From the NCBI GenBank assembly GCA_937879965.1, contig CALFMP010000037.1, positions 372,001 to 436,000 on the forward strand: 64,000 nt of DNA. Direction: 5' to 3'. This stretch comes from QKMZ01 sp012965515. Lineage in GTDB: Bacteria > Cyanobacteriota > Vampirovibrionia > Obscuribacterales > Obscuribacteraceae. Of this stretch, positions 47,142 through 57,400 are shown piece after piece. Numbering within the stretch: the first letter of the stretch is position 1; each line of letters begins with the position of its first letter. The notes beneath the pieces are model-generated. The model saw only the letters and a program-made list of their open reading frames with translations, did not search any database and was not told the DNA's origin. A program made the position numbers and the translations under genes.

Positions 47142-47903
47142 ATGACTCGTATCGCCGTAGACGTAGGCAACAGCAGAATATCCAGCGCCGTCATCGACGG
47201 TGGCAAGATTCTAGACATTTTCCACAACGACACGCTACTGCCGAAAGACGCAGCCGACGCCATTCTTTCAAGCGCGCGGGCACACAAGGCAAATGTGGCA
47301 ATAGCATCAGTGGTGCCCGAAGCATCGGACATCATCCTCAAGCGTCTACTGGAAGCGGGTGAAGACGCAATCCAAATTTCTACTCAAAGCCAAACGCTCA
47401 TCAGCGGCACCTACAAGACCCTGGGCATCGACAGAGTCGCGAGCATCAGCGCTGCTATCAATATCTTCGGCAAGGGTCGAGGAGCTTTTGTAATCGACTG
47501 CGGAACTGCCACCACTTTCACTGCAGCAAGCGCAGCAGGAGAATTTCAGGGCGGCTGGATTACGCTTGGGCTCGGACGAACTCTGCGCGCGCTCAATGAG
47601 CACACCGACCAGCTTCCGGATTTGACCGGAAAGGTTCGCTCAGTCAATCAACTTTCACCAGGTCATCGCACCGACGATGCAATATTATCGGGCACATTAC
47701 TCGCCCACATCGGCATCATCAAACAGTGGATAACTACAGCGAAAGCGGTACTTCCAGGCGAGCACACCACTGTAATAACCGGTGGCTATGCCAACCAAAT
47801 TGCACCATTTCTAACCGAGATCGAGCACCTGGCTCCGACCCTGACGCTTTTAGGAATAGACCTTATAGCGAAGGCGGAAGGGGTCCGAGCGGATCGAGAT
47901 TGA
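47142..47903 (+). CDS. coaX: type III pantothenate kinase
   Basis: The 253-residue protein has the ASKHA-type phosphate motifs of CoaX: MTRIAVDVGNSRI at the start, GIDRVASISAA, and DCGTATTFTA (phosphate 2). It phosphorylates pantothenate in the first step of CoA synthesis. CoaX is not inhibited by CoA, unlike type I. Length is typical. Confidence 0.92.
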   Translation: MTRIAVDVGNSRISSAVIDGGKILDIFHNDTLLPKDAADAILSSARAHKANVAIASVVPEASDIILKRLLEAGEDAIQISTQSQTLISGTYKTLGIDRVASISAAINIFGKGRGAFVIDCGTATTFTAASAAGEFQGGWITLGLGRTLRALNEHTDQLPDLTGKVRSVNQLSPGHRTDDAILSGTLLAHIGIIKQWITTAKAVLPGEHTTVITGGYANQIAPFLTEIEHLAPTLTLLGIDLIAKAEGVRADRD

Positions 47904-48057
47904 AAATACGTTCTAATTCACCTCTGTAATTGAGATTCGTGAGCGCTTCAGGCGAAAACATTTCGTCTTCCCAGTAGCTCGATTCCTTTCCTCTCAATTC
48001 CTCAATGCGCTTTTGAAGGTTTGCCGGAAGGCTCTCTTCTTGCATCAATGCCGCCAT
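47863..48057 (-). CDS. small hypothetical protein
   Basis: A 64-residue acidic frame on the minus strand overlaps the 3' end of coaX by 41 bases in a convergent arrangement. The sequence is helical (LPANLQKRIEELRGK). AAGGT lies about 14 bases before the ATG. It could be real but is not supported by a family. Confidence 0.4.
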   Translation of the reverse strand: MAALMQEESLPANLQKRIEELRGKESSYWEDEMFSPEALTNLNYRGELERIFNLDPLGPLPPSL

Positions 48058-48609
48058 TTCTAGTTTTTACCTTGGGAGTGTTAGTGGGCTAAATTCTTTA
48101 TCTATCTTCTTTTTGACCTGTTTTCGTCGGCGGCTTTTTGATTGAACTCGTCAATACGACATACTTCCGCGCACTGTTACAGGAGGTTTGGTTATCGCTC
48201 AGAGATCCGTGATTTATGCGGTGGACATACCGATAATTTTGTTTTGATTGATCTCGAAAAGCTTCACCTGAAGCCAGTTTAGCCCGTCTATACAAAAAAT
48301 GAATGCTTGACTTCTCTGCTCGTTCTTTAATTGAACTCAAAGATTTTTTGCATATCCTTTCTAGCTATCATCTATTTCGGAAAGCGGCTTGGTCGCTAGT
48401 TTCCACGCTTGACACGACGCCATATATGGTGGTGTGTTCCCGATCGAAATACAAACGTGTGATCCTGCCACAGTTCCTGCGCTACAAGGCTTTTCGGGAT
48501 CACAGGCAAGCCTGCCAGCGCCTTATCGGACGCGATGCTAAGATGAAATCAGACCAATTAGCGAACCCGGGAAATACCGGAGCCGATGACGTACTGGAAT
48601 CACATACAA
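48058..48609. other. intergenic, no supported feature
   Basis: About 550 bases with only short frames lacking protein-like composition. An AGGAGG at 48180 has no suitable start behind it. No hairpin or repeat was seen. Confidence 0.4.
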
Positions 48610-48918
48610 ATGAATCTCAAGCTTAGACTCGAAAAACTCGCCGACAGCCGATCATGGGTGCGATTACACTTTGCCGACGGAACCACAGTCATCGGGCGGG
48701 TTTTGCGCATCGGGCACGACTATATCGAACTTGAGTCATATGGTGATACGGACCGGCCAAATTCGCGCGACTATTCAAAACACTTGATACCAATGAATTT
48801 AGTGAAGATGCTCACTATCGAATCACCGCAATTCGCAGAAGCAGAGCGCCGACGCCTGGATTACATCGCCACCAGTGAAAGTGCAGACCGCGAAGAATTC
48901 CCAGAGCTGGAAGGCTAA
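48610..48918 (+). CDS. small protein with Sm/Hfq-like motif
   Basis: The product is about 102 residues. The segment WVRLHFADGTTVIGRVLRIGHDYIELE (about 13-40) has the pattern of an Sm-type beta barrel, though no RNA-binding motif can be confirmed. The C-terminus is charged. The start ATG 48610 has only GGA at a poor distance; ATG 48586 is an alternative. A membrane protein gene follows 27 bases later. Confidence 0.6.
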   Translation: MNLKLRLEKLADSRSWVRLHFADGTTVIGRVLRIGHDYIELESYGDTDRPNSRDYSKHLIPMNLVKMLTIESPQFAEAERRRLDYIATSESADREEFPELEG

Positions 48919-48945
48919 TTCTCACAGAGAGAGAGAGGCGCTCAA

Positions 48946-49575
48946 TTGGTCGAGAAATACCAACCGGCTGAAGAAAGCGGCATCGACTTCGATTTAGAAA
49001 GCGCGCAGGCTGCAAATGAGGCAGCCGAAGCTGAAGCAGCAGCTTCAAATGCACCTGGTTCGAATAAGAACACATCCAACGATTCAGGGAAAACACAACC
49101 AGCCCCGAAAGCGGCGAACGCAGTGGCGACAACGACACCGGGCGAATCCACTGCCACTGCAGGTGGTGCAGCAAGCGCAACCGAAGTCCAGCCAGTCAAA
49201 GGTGCAGCCAAGTTCTTCGCCGACGATGGGCCTTTTATGCGCTTTGTCTGGTGGTCGCTGCGCACGGTTTTCTCATTTGTCATACCATTGTGCATGTTCT
49301 ACGTGTTGATAAGAAACCCACAGCTGGTCGACGGCGCCTATAAGATGATCAGCCCAGGTGTAAACCCATATCCACTTTTGATGAAAGGTGGACTGGCAAA
49401 CATCATGGCGTTCTTGATTGCGATTGTGCCACCACTTTTCGGCATGTGGCTCGCCTCGGTGATGTCTCGCATCAAGAGCCTGAAACCGTACGTTGCGGTA
49501 TGGATCTGGCTCATCATCATGTTCTTCTACACGGTCTTGTTCGTTGTGTTAGCAAGATACTTCCGAATAATCTGA
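48946..49575 (+). CDS. membrane protein with disordered acidic N-terminus
   Basis: The 209-residue protein has a Glu/Ala/Pro-rich N-terminal region (1-85) followed by three to four hydrophobic helices (about 95-209). The start is TTG with GAGAGAGG upstream. It is probably co-transcribed with the Sm-like gene. The function is unknown. Confidence 0.7.
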   Translation: MVEKYQPAEESGIDFDLESAQAANEAAEAEAAASNAPGSNKNTSNDSGKTQPAPKAANAVATTTPGESTATAGGAASATEVQPVKGAAKFFADDGPFMRFVWWSLRTVFSFVIPLCMFYVLIRNPQLVDGAYKMISPGVNPYPLLMKGGLANIMAFLIAIVPPLFGMWLASVMSRIKSLKPYVAVWIWLIIMFFYTVLFVVLARYFRII

Positions 49576-49604
49576 GAGAAGTGTGGGGGCGTGTCTAAGT
49601 TTCT

Positions 49605-49632
49605 GTAGGGGCGACGCCATGCGTCGCCCGTA
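49605..49632. repeat. dispersed palindrome GTAGGGGCGACG..CGTCGCCC
   Basis: A near-perfect copy of the dispersed palindrome (GGGCGACGCCATGCGTCGCCC core) between the convergent genes ending at 49575 and 49669. It may act as a bidirectional terminator. Confidence 0.75.
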
Positions 49633-49668
49633 AGTCAGGACACATGCACCCCTTACGCGCCGGTGAAA

Positions 49669-50631
49669 CTAATAGTCTTGCTCGAAGACTTTCTTGACGT
49701 GTTTGGAAACATTAATTACACGTTCTGACGGCATCAAAATTTTCCTCGCGCCGTAGATTGGCACCGGTGAAGTTTCGAGTGTGCCATTAACGTCGTAAAC
49801 ATCAGGATTGTAGCCATATGCCAATGTGCGTTCGTTGATCGGAATGGGAACGCCGTCGTCGTTGTCTTGTCCCTTCCAGAGTTTCAAGTGATGCTCGCAA
49901 ACCGCCGCAACAATCATCGCAACGCACTGAGGATCAAGCAGCGCTCTTATCTCATAGTCAGCCCCGACGTGGTTTTTTCTCTCAAAATACTGGCGCAGAA
50001 TGGGGAACTCAAGCACGTAAAGCTTAACGGCATTGATGGAAATCTGAGTGTATCCGAACGTATGACTGTTGCTCTTAATGACACCTTCGCGCGCATTCTT
50101 ATCGCGTTCGATATCAATGGGATCGTAGTAGTGAATCTCGTTGCCGACTAACTGACGCAACAGGCGCGGAGCCCACATGTAGCGACTCAAATCCTTGTAC
50201 ATTGCAGCAGCAGTCAAAAATGCCTTCGGTTCGGTCTTTGTGCATTCAGCAAGTTTTTCCGCTTCCTTGCCGCGAAAAGGAAACACGAAACCTTCGGCTT
50301 TATCGTAAGCCTTATTCCCCGCAGTCATAGTGTCGTCAGGAGTCGGCGGAGCATTCGGATCGCGCTTGAAATAGCGCTCCGCTTTTCGCTCCATATACAT
50401 TATCGAATAGAGCCCTTGCAGGTCTTCAAAATCTTCCGGGCGAGCATCCTTCGAAATCGCTTTCAGCCCGCGATTAAAAGTGTCTGACGGATTCGGCATC
50501 GAATTTTCGGAACTGGACGCGTCCTCAGGCGCGTTCGACTCATCAGCCTTCTTGCCGGCATCACCGGATGACCCGGCGCCCGCAGAACCTGACGAACTCT
50601 TGTTTGCCTTTTGGGATTCCTCGTCGGCCAT
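49669..50631 (-). CDS. hypothetical protein with possible lysozyme-like region
   Basis: The 320-residue protein begins with a Ser/Gly/Ala-rich disordered region (1-50) with no signal peptide. The C-terminal half has GYTQISINAVK followed by ALLDPQCVAMIVAAV and AYGYNP, an order that loosely recalls goose-type/SLT lysozyme-like folds, but the catalytic Glu cannot be assigned. A palindrome separates it from the preceding convergent gene. No family is certain. Confidence 0.75.
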   Translation of the reverse strand: MADEESQKANKSSSGSAGAGSSGDAGKKADESNAPEDASSSENSMPNPSDTFNRGLKAISKDARPEDFEDLQGLYSIMYMERKAERYFKRDPNAPPTPDDTMTAGNKAYDKAEGFVFPFRGKEAEKLAECTKTEPKAFLTAAAMYKDLSRYMWAPRLLRQLVGNEIHYYDPIDIERDKNAREGVIKSNSHTFGYTQISINAVKLYVLEFPILRQYFERKNHVGADYEIRALLDPQCVAMIVAAVCEHHLKLWKGQDNDDGVPIPINERTLAYGYNPDVYDVNGTLETSPVPIYGARKILMPSERVINVSKHVKKVFEQDY

Positions 50632-50853
50632 ATTCAGTCCCCACGCCTTGGTCCTTTATGCCCAATTTAAGGAACCAGAGACTCAAAGTTTCTGACAAGA
50701 AGGATACCCGCAAAACCTCGCCCATTGCACTATTGAAAACCATGAGGCCTCGCATTCTGTTGAATTTCGACACCCGGGCACCGGTTCGCCGGATAACAAA
50801 TTGTGATTTGATGGGATGAAGTGGAGTACCAGAATGCAAGGTTATCGTTAGAT

Positions 50854-52296
50854 TTACTTTGCAGCTTCCAGCTTCGCCGCTTCTGCTTTCCTCTTGCGTT
50901 CTTCAGCCCAGCCTTCGTGGTTTTTCTGCGGAGTGCGAGTAATTGCTAGGGCACCTTTGGGAACCGTCTTGGTGACTACGGTTCCAGCGGCTACTACAGC
51001 CCCCTCTTCCAGGGTTACAGGAGCAACGAGGACAGAATTACTACCTGTCGATGCGCCATCACATATGGTGGTACGTTCCTTCTTCTTCGTAATATGATCG
51101 TAGTTTGCCGTGATCGTTCCTGCGCCGATGTTGACACCGGAACCCAGCGTAGAATCACCGATGTAGCTCAAATGCGAGGCATTAGTTTTGTTGTTGATGA
51201 CACTCTTTTTGACTTCGACAAAGTTTCCAACTTTTACTTGGTCGTGCAAAACTGTGTGCTCTCTCAAATGGGAGAATGGCCCAACCTTGCAGTTGGAGCC
51301 GATATCCGAGTTCTGCACTAACGATTGTGCGACTGTCGTGTTGTCGCCTACATGCACGACGCCCTTCATCACAGTGTTCGGTCCAATGGTGCACTTTTGA
51401 CCGATTTCAATTTCACCGGCTAGATAGCATCCAGGCAAAACGACCGTATCCTTGCCGATCTTCACCTCCGGCGAAATCCAAGTTCCTTGCGTGTCGACAA
51501 TCGTGACACCGGATTCAAGAGCCAAATTATTCACGGTTATGTCCCGCATCAAGCGAATGGCTTCCGATAGTTCTAGCCTCGAATTGATACCGGCCACCTC
51601 ACGCCAATCAGCAACCTTCGCGGAAGCAATTTTATGCGAGTTCTTGTGCGCCCAACCGATAACATCGGTCAAGTAATACTCTTTCTGCTGGTTGTCGTTT
51701 TTCAAAGTCGAGAGCGCTGCCTCTACTTCCGGCCAAGCAAAACAGTAGATTGCCGGATTGATTTCCTTGATGGCGCGCTGAGCTTCGGTCGCATCCTTGT
51801 GCTCGACAATCCCGGTTACTTCGCCCTTCTCGTTCCTGGTGATCCGCCCGTAGTTTTTCGCATCGTCAACATCAGTAGTCAGAAGCGAAACGACGGCTTT
51901 GCTCTCTTTGTGAGCTTCAACCAGAGATTTGAATGTCGCACCGGTAAGTAATGGAGTGTCGGCTACCGAGACAACAAGCGTACCTTTGAAATCCTTCAAG
52001 CTTGGCGCCACTTGCATTAATGCGTGTCCGGTTCCAAGCTGCGGCTTTTGCAAATGGGTCGAAACAGGAGTCGCGGACGGATTGTCCTGAATAAACTTCT
52101 CGACCTGCTCTGCTTCGTGCCCGATGACAATGTGTATATGCTCGGGCTTCAACTCGTCACTGGCTGCCATCAGGCGCCCCAGAATAGTTTTGCCAAGCAC
52201 TTCGTGCAGAACCTTTGGCAAGTCAGATTTCATGCGCTTGCCTTGTCCAGCCGCTAGAAGAACCACTCTTGTTCTGTCACCGGAACCATCTTTCAT
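50854..52296 (-). CDS. glmU: bifunctional GlmU (uridyltransferase/acetyltransferase)
   Basis: The 480-residue enzyme makes UDP-GlcNAc from glucosamine-1-P. Its N-terminal pyrophosphorylase has LLAAGQGKRMKSDLPKVLHE and its C-terminal part is a left-handed beta-helix of hexapeptide repeats (IGSNCKVGPFSHLREH, VNIGAGTITANYD), the acetyltransferase. Length and motif order are typical. The ATG start follows a weak ribosome-binding site. UDP-GlcNAc feeds peptidoglycan and lipid A synthesis. Confidence 0.96.
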   Translation of the reverse strand: MKDGSGDRTRVVLLAAGQGKRMKSDLPKVLHEVLGKTILGRLMAASDELKPEHIHIVIGHEAEQVEKFIQDNPSATPVSTHLQKPQLGTGHALMQVAPSLKDFKGTLVVSVADTPLLTGATFKSLVEAHKESKAVVSLLTTDVDDAKNYGRITRNEKGEVTGIVEHKDATEAQRAIKEINPAIYCFAWPEVEAALSTLKNDNQQKEYYLTDVIGWAHKNSHKIASAKVADWREVAGINSRLELSEAIRLMRDITVNNLALESGVTIVDTQGTWISPEVKIGKDTVVLPGCYLAGEIEIGQKCTIGPNTVMKGVVHVGDNTTVAQSLVQNSDIGSNCKVGPFSHLREHTVLHDQVKVGNFVEVKKSVINNKTNASHLSYIGDSTLGSGVNIGAGTITANYDHITKKKERTTICDGASTGSNSVLVAPVTLEEGAVVAAGTVVTKTVPKGALAITRTPQKNHEGWAEERKRKAEAAKLEAAK

Positions 52297-52455
52297 ATAT
52301 ACAACCTGCCTGGAACGCCCGAAACAAGGGCTTATTATACCGATTTGGGGGGATATGCAGTATTAGCGATTCGGCCAAAAATAGAAGGAGAGGCGCCTCC
52401 GTGACGCCTAATTTGCGGCCTATTTTATAATGTCGTTGCTGGGTGAACCGACCAC

Positions 52456-52872
52456 ATGTCTAGTGTTGAAATCGAAATCGCAGAGCTTGAAGAGCGACTG
52501 CGGCAGGCGGACTTAAAGCCAAATCCAACTTTTTTTCAAACCTACTTGGATGACCAGATGGTGCTCATGGTCGATGGGGATATTTGTTCGCCCAAGGCAT
52601 TCATTGTGGACAAACATCAGCCAAACAAGGCACAGAAGTTTGACCGGGTCGAAATTACAGACATGAAAATATTAGAGCAGGGCGACACGGCAATAGTTAC
52701 CGGCTACGGCAACTACGAGGGTCCGGATGGAAGAGTCGCCATGAATTTTATGCGTATCTGGGTCAAGAAAGAAGACGGTTGGAAGATTGTCGCCGGTTCG
52801 ATGACGCATCTGGATGAGGCTCGGGCCGTGCCGAGCAGCAGCCGCGTAACCGCAGAAATATCGATTCATTAG
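52456..52872 (+). CDS. NTF2-like (DUF4440/SnoaL-type) protein
   Basis: The 138-residue protein has the alpha+beta cone fold pattern of NTF2-like proteins: an N-terminal helix (EIAELEERLRQADL), TYLDDQMVLMVDGD and MRIWVKKEDGWKIVAG, the final strand pair. The ligand or enzymatic role is unknown. Confidence 0.8.
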   Translation: MSSVEIEIAELEERLRQADLKPNPTFFQTYLDDQMVLMVDGDICSPKAFIVDKHQPNKAQKFDRVEITDMKILEQGDTAIVTGYGNYEGPDGRVAMNFMRIWVKKEDGWKIVAGSMTHLDEARAVPSSSRVTAEISIH

Positions 52873-52895
52873 GCTTCGCTAGAAGTGACTAGAGC

Positions 52896-54110
52896 CTAGA
52901 AGTTCATGACCGCGTTCATGCAGTTGAAGAGCGATTCGAACTTCATGAATGCCTGCATTTCACTTGTAGTTTCCTGACTTGCTTTGTTTTGGAGAAACTC
53001 TTCATCCACCACGCCGAGCTGTGGCGGTGCGAAGCCAGGTCCGAAAACAGCGACGCCACTTTGAACGCGCTCCAGCTGCTGCCCTACCTTGCGGCAGTTG
53101 CAGGCATCGCTGGTGAGAGCTCGCCATTCTTTGGCTTTGCTTGCGATGTCCGCACAGTATTTGTGCAAATCGGACAGCGCCACCATTTCGTCGACCGTCG
53201 ACTCGGCGTTCTCAAATCTGCACAGCGCCTTTTGCGCTTCAAGACGGTCTTCACCCGTCAGGTTCAAAAAGCACTCCGCGATTTCTTGCTCGAGGCGGCT
53301 AGCCTGGCGAGCAGATTCTGTCCAACCTTTCATTTGGGACATTTGCAAATTGCGCTTGCGCAGTTGAGTAACGCGTTTTCCAAAGGATTCCATTTCTTGC
53401 GCCGTAAGGTGCAAGCCGAACAAAGTCAAATGCATTTGACCAAACTGACTCATCTCGGTAATCAGCTTGGTTGCTTGATCGAGATCTTCAGTGTCCATTG
53501 CTAATCTATAGCGAATGAAGAGTGGCAAGAGTTTTACGATTTGCAGTTTGGCGATGCGTCCACCTGCCACCGAGTTCTCCAAAATCTGCAATTCACCGCT
53601 GACGATCATCGAAAGGCGAGCAATCTCGTCTTTTCTGATTCGAAGGAAGCATTCTTTGTATTCACCATTCTCGTGCGATTCGAGGCGTTTGATTTCGCCA
53701 AGCAGAGCGACAACTTTGAGCCTTCTGTCCGCTTCCAGACGATTTACCAGAGCGCCCAAACGCTCAAGCGATTTGGTGGCTTCTGGCGAAGGATTGGACA
53801 CTTCGAGACGGCGAAGGGCCTGAATCAGTACATCAATATCGGCTGGACGAAGTTCATCCAAGAAACGAAGGACGGCAATCAAGCCAGCGTCAGGGCGCGG
53901 TCCGCGATTGGACCGGTAGCGGTCGTAGGCGGCGATGTAATCGTCGTAGAGTTCAAGAACTTGCTGCAGTCTTGAGGCGAGCGCCTGACTGAGAATTTCC
54001 TGGGTGCGAGTCTCTACAGCCGGCTGACAAAGTCGGTCTAGCCAGGTGTCGGGAATACTTGTACCGGAACTAATAGAAGATGAAATGGCAGCAGAATTTA
54101 GTAATTGCAT
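52896..54110 (-). CDS. hypothetical helical protein
   Basis: The 404-residue protein is nearly all helical with many Leu/Arg/Glu residues; it has no membrane segment or signal. Helices such as LDQATKLITEMSQFGQMH and RLEQEIAECFLNL look like coiled coil or TPR-like bundles. It was not recognised. It is downstream of the protease-tipped repeat protein, on the same strand, across a gap of about 300 bases. Confidence 0.75.
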   Translation of the reverse strand: MQLLNSAAISSSISSGTSIPDTWLDRLCQPAVETRTQEILSQALASRLQQVLELYDDYIAAYDRYRSNRGPRPDAGLIAVLRFLDELRPADIDVLIQALRRLEVSNPSPEATKSLERLGALVNRLEADRRLKVVALLGEIKRLESHENGEYKECFLRIRKDEIARLSMIVSGELQILENSVAGGRIAKLQIVKLLPLFIRYRLAMDTEDLDQATKLITEMSQFGQMHLTLFGLHLTAQEMESFGKRVTQLRKRNLQMSQMKGWTESARQASRLEQEIAECFLNLTGEDRLEAQKALCRFENAESTVDEMVALSDLHKYCADIASKAKEWRALTSDACNCRKVGQQLERVQSGVAVFGPGFAPPQLGVVDEEFLQNKASQETTSEMQAFMKFESLFNCMNAVMNF

Positions 54111-54407
54111 AGCATTAGAAACTGGTGTGCAGGAGGGGGAGTTGATTCAAAGGTAATCAACGAGAGTTTCAGATTTGTTGCAGGAGGATGACTCTAACAT
54201 TAATACTGACAACATGAATTCATCGTGAACACACAAGGGGACCACCCCGCTTGACTTTCGGGATTTTGGGGATGCCACCTCAACTGTTTCAGGCTTGGAT
54301 TTCCAATTTAGTGGACTTAGACGGCGGGGTTGACGGCTTCGGGGTCTGAAGTCGATTAACTCAACCGGAAGCGGGCGACGCATGGCGTCGCCCCTAACGG
54401 CAACCGG
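54111..54407. other. intergenic with dispersed palindrome
   Basis: A gap of about 300 bases. A clear copy of the palindrome (GGGCGACGCATGGCGTCGCCCC) lies at 54371-54398. The rest shows no gene; a pair of short GGAAGC/GGCAACC motifs flanks the palindrome. Confidence 0.5.
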
Positions 54408-57400
54408 TTAACCCCGGCGACGGAAGAATCGGCGGAATGGACGAACTGGGCGGTCATTATCGTCGTCGTTGAATCGGTTTGGTCCTGGTCTAAAGTCGCT
54501 CGGTTTAACATTGTCGGCAATCTTGAATTCCTTGTTCCATTCCGGAGCGAAGGAACGCTCAATCCGCGCACTTTCTCCAGTATTGAGCCATTGCTTGAGG
54601 TCGCGAATTACTGAAACTACGCGATCTCGCCCATCGTACTGGTCGCCTCGCACGATCGCCCAGTTTTCCCCAATTTTGCGCATCGCCAGGGTTGCGACGT
54701 GTCCGGGTCCGCCGCTGCGTTGAGCGCCTCCGGCTTCCAGCATCGCTAGTCTTTCCTTTCGGCTATGCGGGTAGTTCGTATAAAGCAGCTCATCACCTGT
54801 GACGCGGCGCATAATTTCACGCTGACCGCCGCCGCCGGTGCGGATGCGCTGTGAATTGCCGGCGCCTCCATATCCGGCACCTCTGTCCATCACCGAGAGT
54901 GTTCTGTCCAGACGATGCGCAACCGGACTTGGTTGAGAGTTGTCTTGGGTCGCGTTCTGAATACTCCAGCCCGCGCCATCCGCGCGTGAATGAATTCCGA
55001 GTTGGTCGCGTTTGAAATCATAGTTGTTGCCTTTGCGGTCAGTATACTTGCCGGTCAAACTGACGTCAGCGAGAACTTTGGCCATGTCGTCGGTATGCTT
55101 GCCCAAACCGCAAGGAATGTACCCGGACTGCAACCAGCACGAGCCCCACCCCTGCTGATTGACAGTCTCCGGTTCCCATGCGTGATACATGAATGTTTCA
55201 GCAAGCATCACACGAGTTTCTTTGCTATCGATGGCGCTGTCATCCGCTTGCACCATCCGCGTCAAATGATCGTAGGTTGCAGCGACTTTCTGCTCCATTT
55301 TTTCTTGCGCCGCTTCTTCCGATTGCCCGGCGGCGACACGCAATTCGACCGAGTCGCTCAGGCGTTTTTCAAAGCCATTCATCATCAATTCGAGTCTTTC
55401 CAATTTTGACTCGTCCTTGACGTTCATGCGCATTTCATCAAGGAAATTGTAGTGAGCTTCTTCGATGGTGGCAGAAGTGAAACCCTCACCACTGCGACGA
55501 AAACGCTCGGAGACTCCTGATTCACGCTCTCTGCCCTTTTGATCTTTATAGGAATAGTCCCCGGATGGATCGAGCTGAACATTCGTGCGAGACTCAACCG
55601 TTCGTCCATCTTGCGGACGCAGTCTCTCGAATGTGTCGGTAAACTTCCCGTCTCCTTGCGGTGGAGCTGCGTTGCGTTTTCTTGTCCAATCGTCCGTGCG
55701 GTCGCCTTTTTCTGTCTTTGTCACGTCGGAAATCTTGGAGAGTTCTCCAGTGGTCGCATCGTAAGTGAAGTCGCGGTGCGAGCCGTCAGGGCGCGTTACT
55801 TTCGCGATGCGTCCGCTGGCGTCGTTCTCGACTCGCGAAAAGTTAGATCTTTCAACGACAGCCGATCCATTGGCATCGACGTACTTGAAGTCGCCGTTAT
55901 TGTCGACATGGAGGTTGGAAACACCCTTCAGCTCACGCTTGAGGGCACCCGCTTTGTCATAGTCAGTGAAGCCGACAACTTTGTCGCCTTCACGATTAAC
56001 GACACGGTACTCGCCGCTGCGTTGCGTAATTCTCTCAAGTTCACCTTTCGCATTGTTCTCGAGCGTGGCACCGTCTTTGGTGACGATGCGCTCTCTGCCG
56101 TTTGTCCCAACCGAATGCATTGAACCGTCGGCTGTTTTGAACTTCAGGTTGCCATCCGCATCTACGGGCTGGCTCTTCGAATTTGGAATTAGAGAGTTGT
56201 CGCACGACCACGTTTTGGTGCTCGAGTCATAGGCAAAATTGATCTTGCTTCCGTCCGGTCGCGTCTCCGAAACTTTCGTTATCTGCGAACCTTCCCGCTG
56301 AACTTCGACTTTCGAATTGTCCGGGCGCAAAAGCGCTTGAATCTCCTTGTTCTTATTGCAAATGAGTGTGGAACCGTCTGCGTTTTTCTTCTCTAGATAT
56401 GTCTTCCCATCCGTAGGAGTCTTAATGACGAATCCGTCCAGCTTGCGCCCGTTGCCCTCACCATCCTTGATGGTGAAAGTTCCGTCCGGAGCGCAGTCAA
56501 TCGAACCATTCCACTTGCCGGTCTTCACCTTACCTTTGGCGTCAGTGCCTCTATAATCGAATTTTTCCTCAGAGCCGACGCGAGTATACTCGCTAGTCTG
56601 CCCAGTCGCTTTCGTCATGTAGGTCATAGACTTAACTCTGTCTGTGCCTTCCTCGAAAACGACATTTCGTGTATCGCCATTCGAATAGGTAATTGCTTTT
56701 AGACGCCCCTGTTCGTCAAATTTGATATTCTGCGCCGAGGTCGATTCTTTCAGCTCATTTCCGTTGCCGAGAACATAGGTTCTGGTATCACCGGACTGGA
56801 AAGACAAAAGTCCATTGTTATAGAGCTTGATGTCTTTGCGAACCTCGCCCGGCCTTTGTTGGCTAGTCCACGAACCGTCAGAATTGGTCCAGTTTACACT
56901 TTGACCGTTGGCGTCGGTTTCAGTAACAGAGACCGGCTGTCCGGCAATCTTCTGCACCTCGACTCGTGAGCCATCAGGCCTGCTAACTTGGGAAACGGAA
57001 CCGTCGCTACCGACTGCAACACGCGCACCACCGGCCAACTGTTTCTCAGTTACAACAGATCCATCAAGACGTTCCGTGTGCCAGTATCCATCGCCTGTCT
57101 CATGAGAGATTGTGCCATCCTGCGCCAGCGTCACTTCACCGGGTAATTGAGTGAGGCGACGATCGTTGATGTATAACCCCCATTTACCACTTTCTTCCAG
57201 TCGATAGCTCGTGCGGCTCACCATGCCTTCAGAAGTCTTCTCGGTAATGTCAATTCGATTGGGGGCAGCGGCGTTATCACCCGCGTATCCGATCAGAGCA
57301 GACTTCTTGTTGCCGGCAAAATTGATCTCAGAAATTCTGTCTCCATGCTCTTTATCACGCCCCAAATACTCGCCGTTTTTTCCGACGACGCGCACCTCGG

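Noticed and set aside
48098..48340. 80-residue minus-strand frame
   Set aside because: No ribosome-binding site and low-quality composition; treated as intergenic.
48303..48626. 107-residue plus-strand frame
   Set aside because: Basic, Cys/Arg-rich random-like composition and no start signal.
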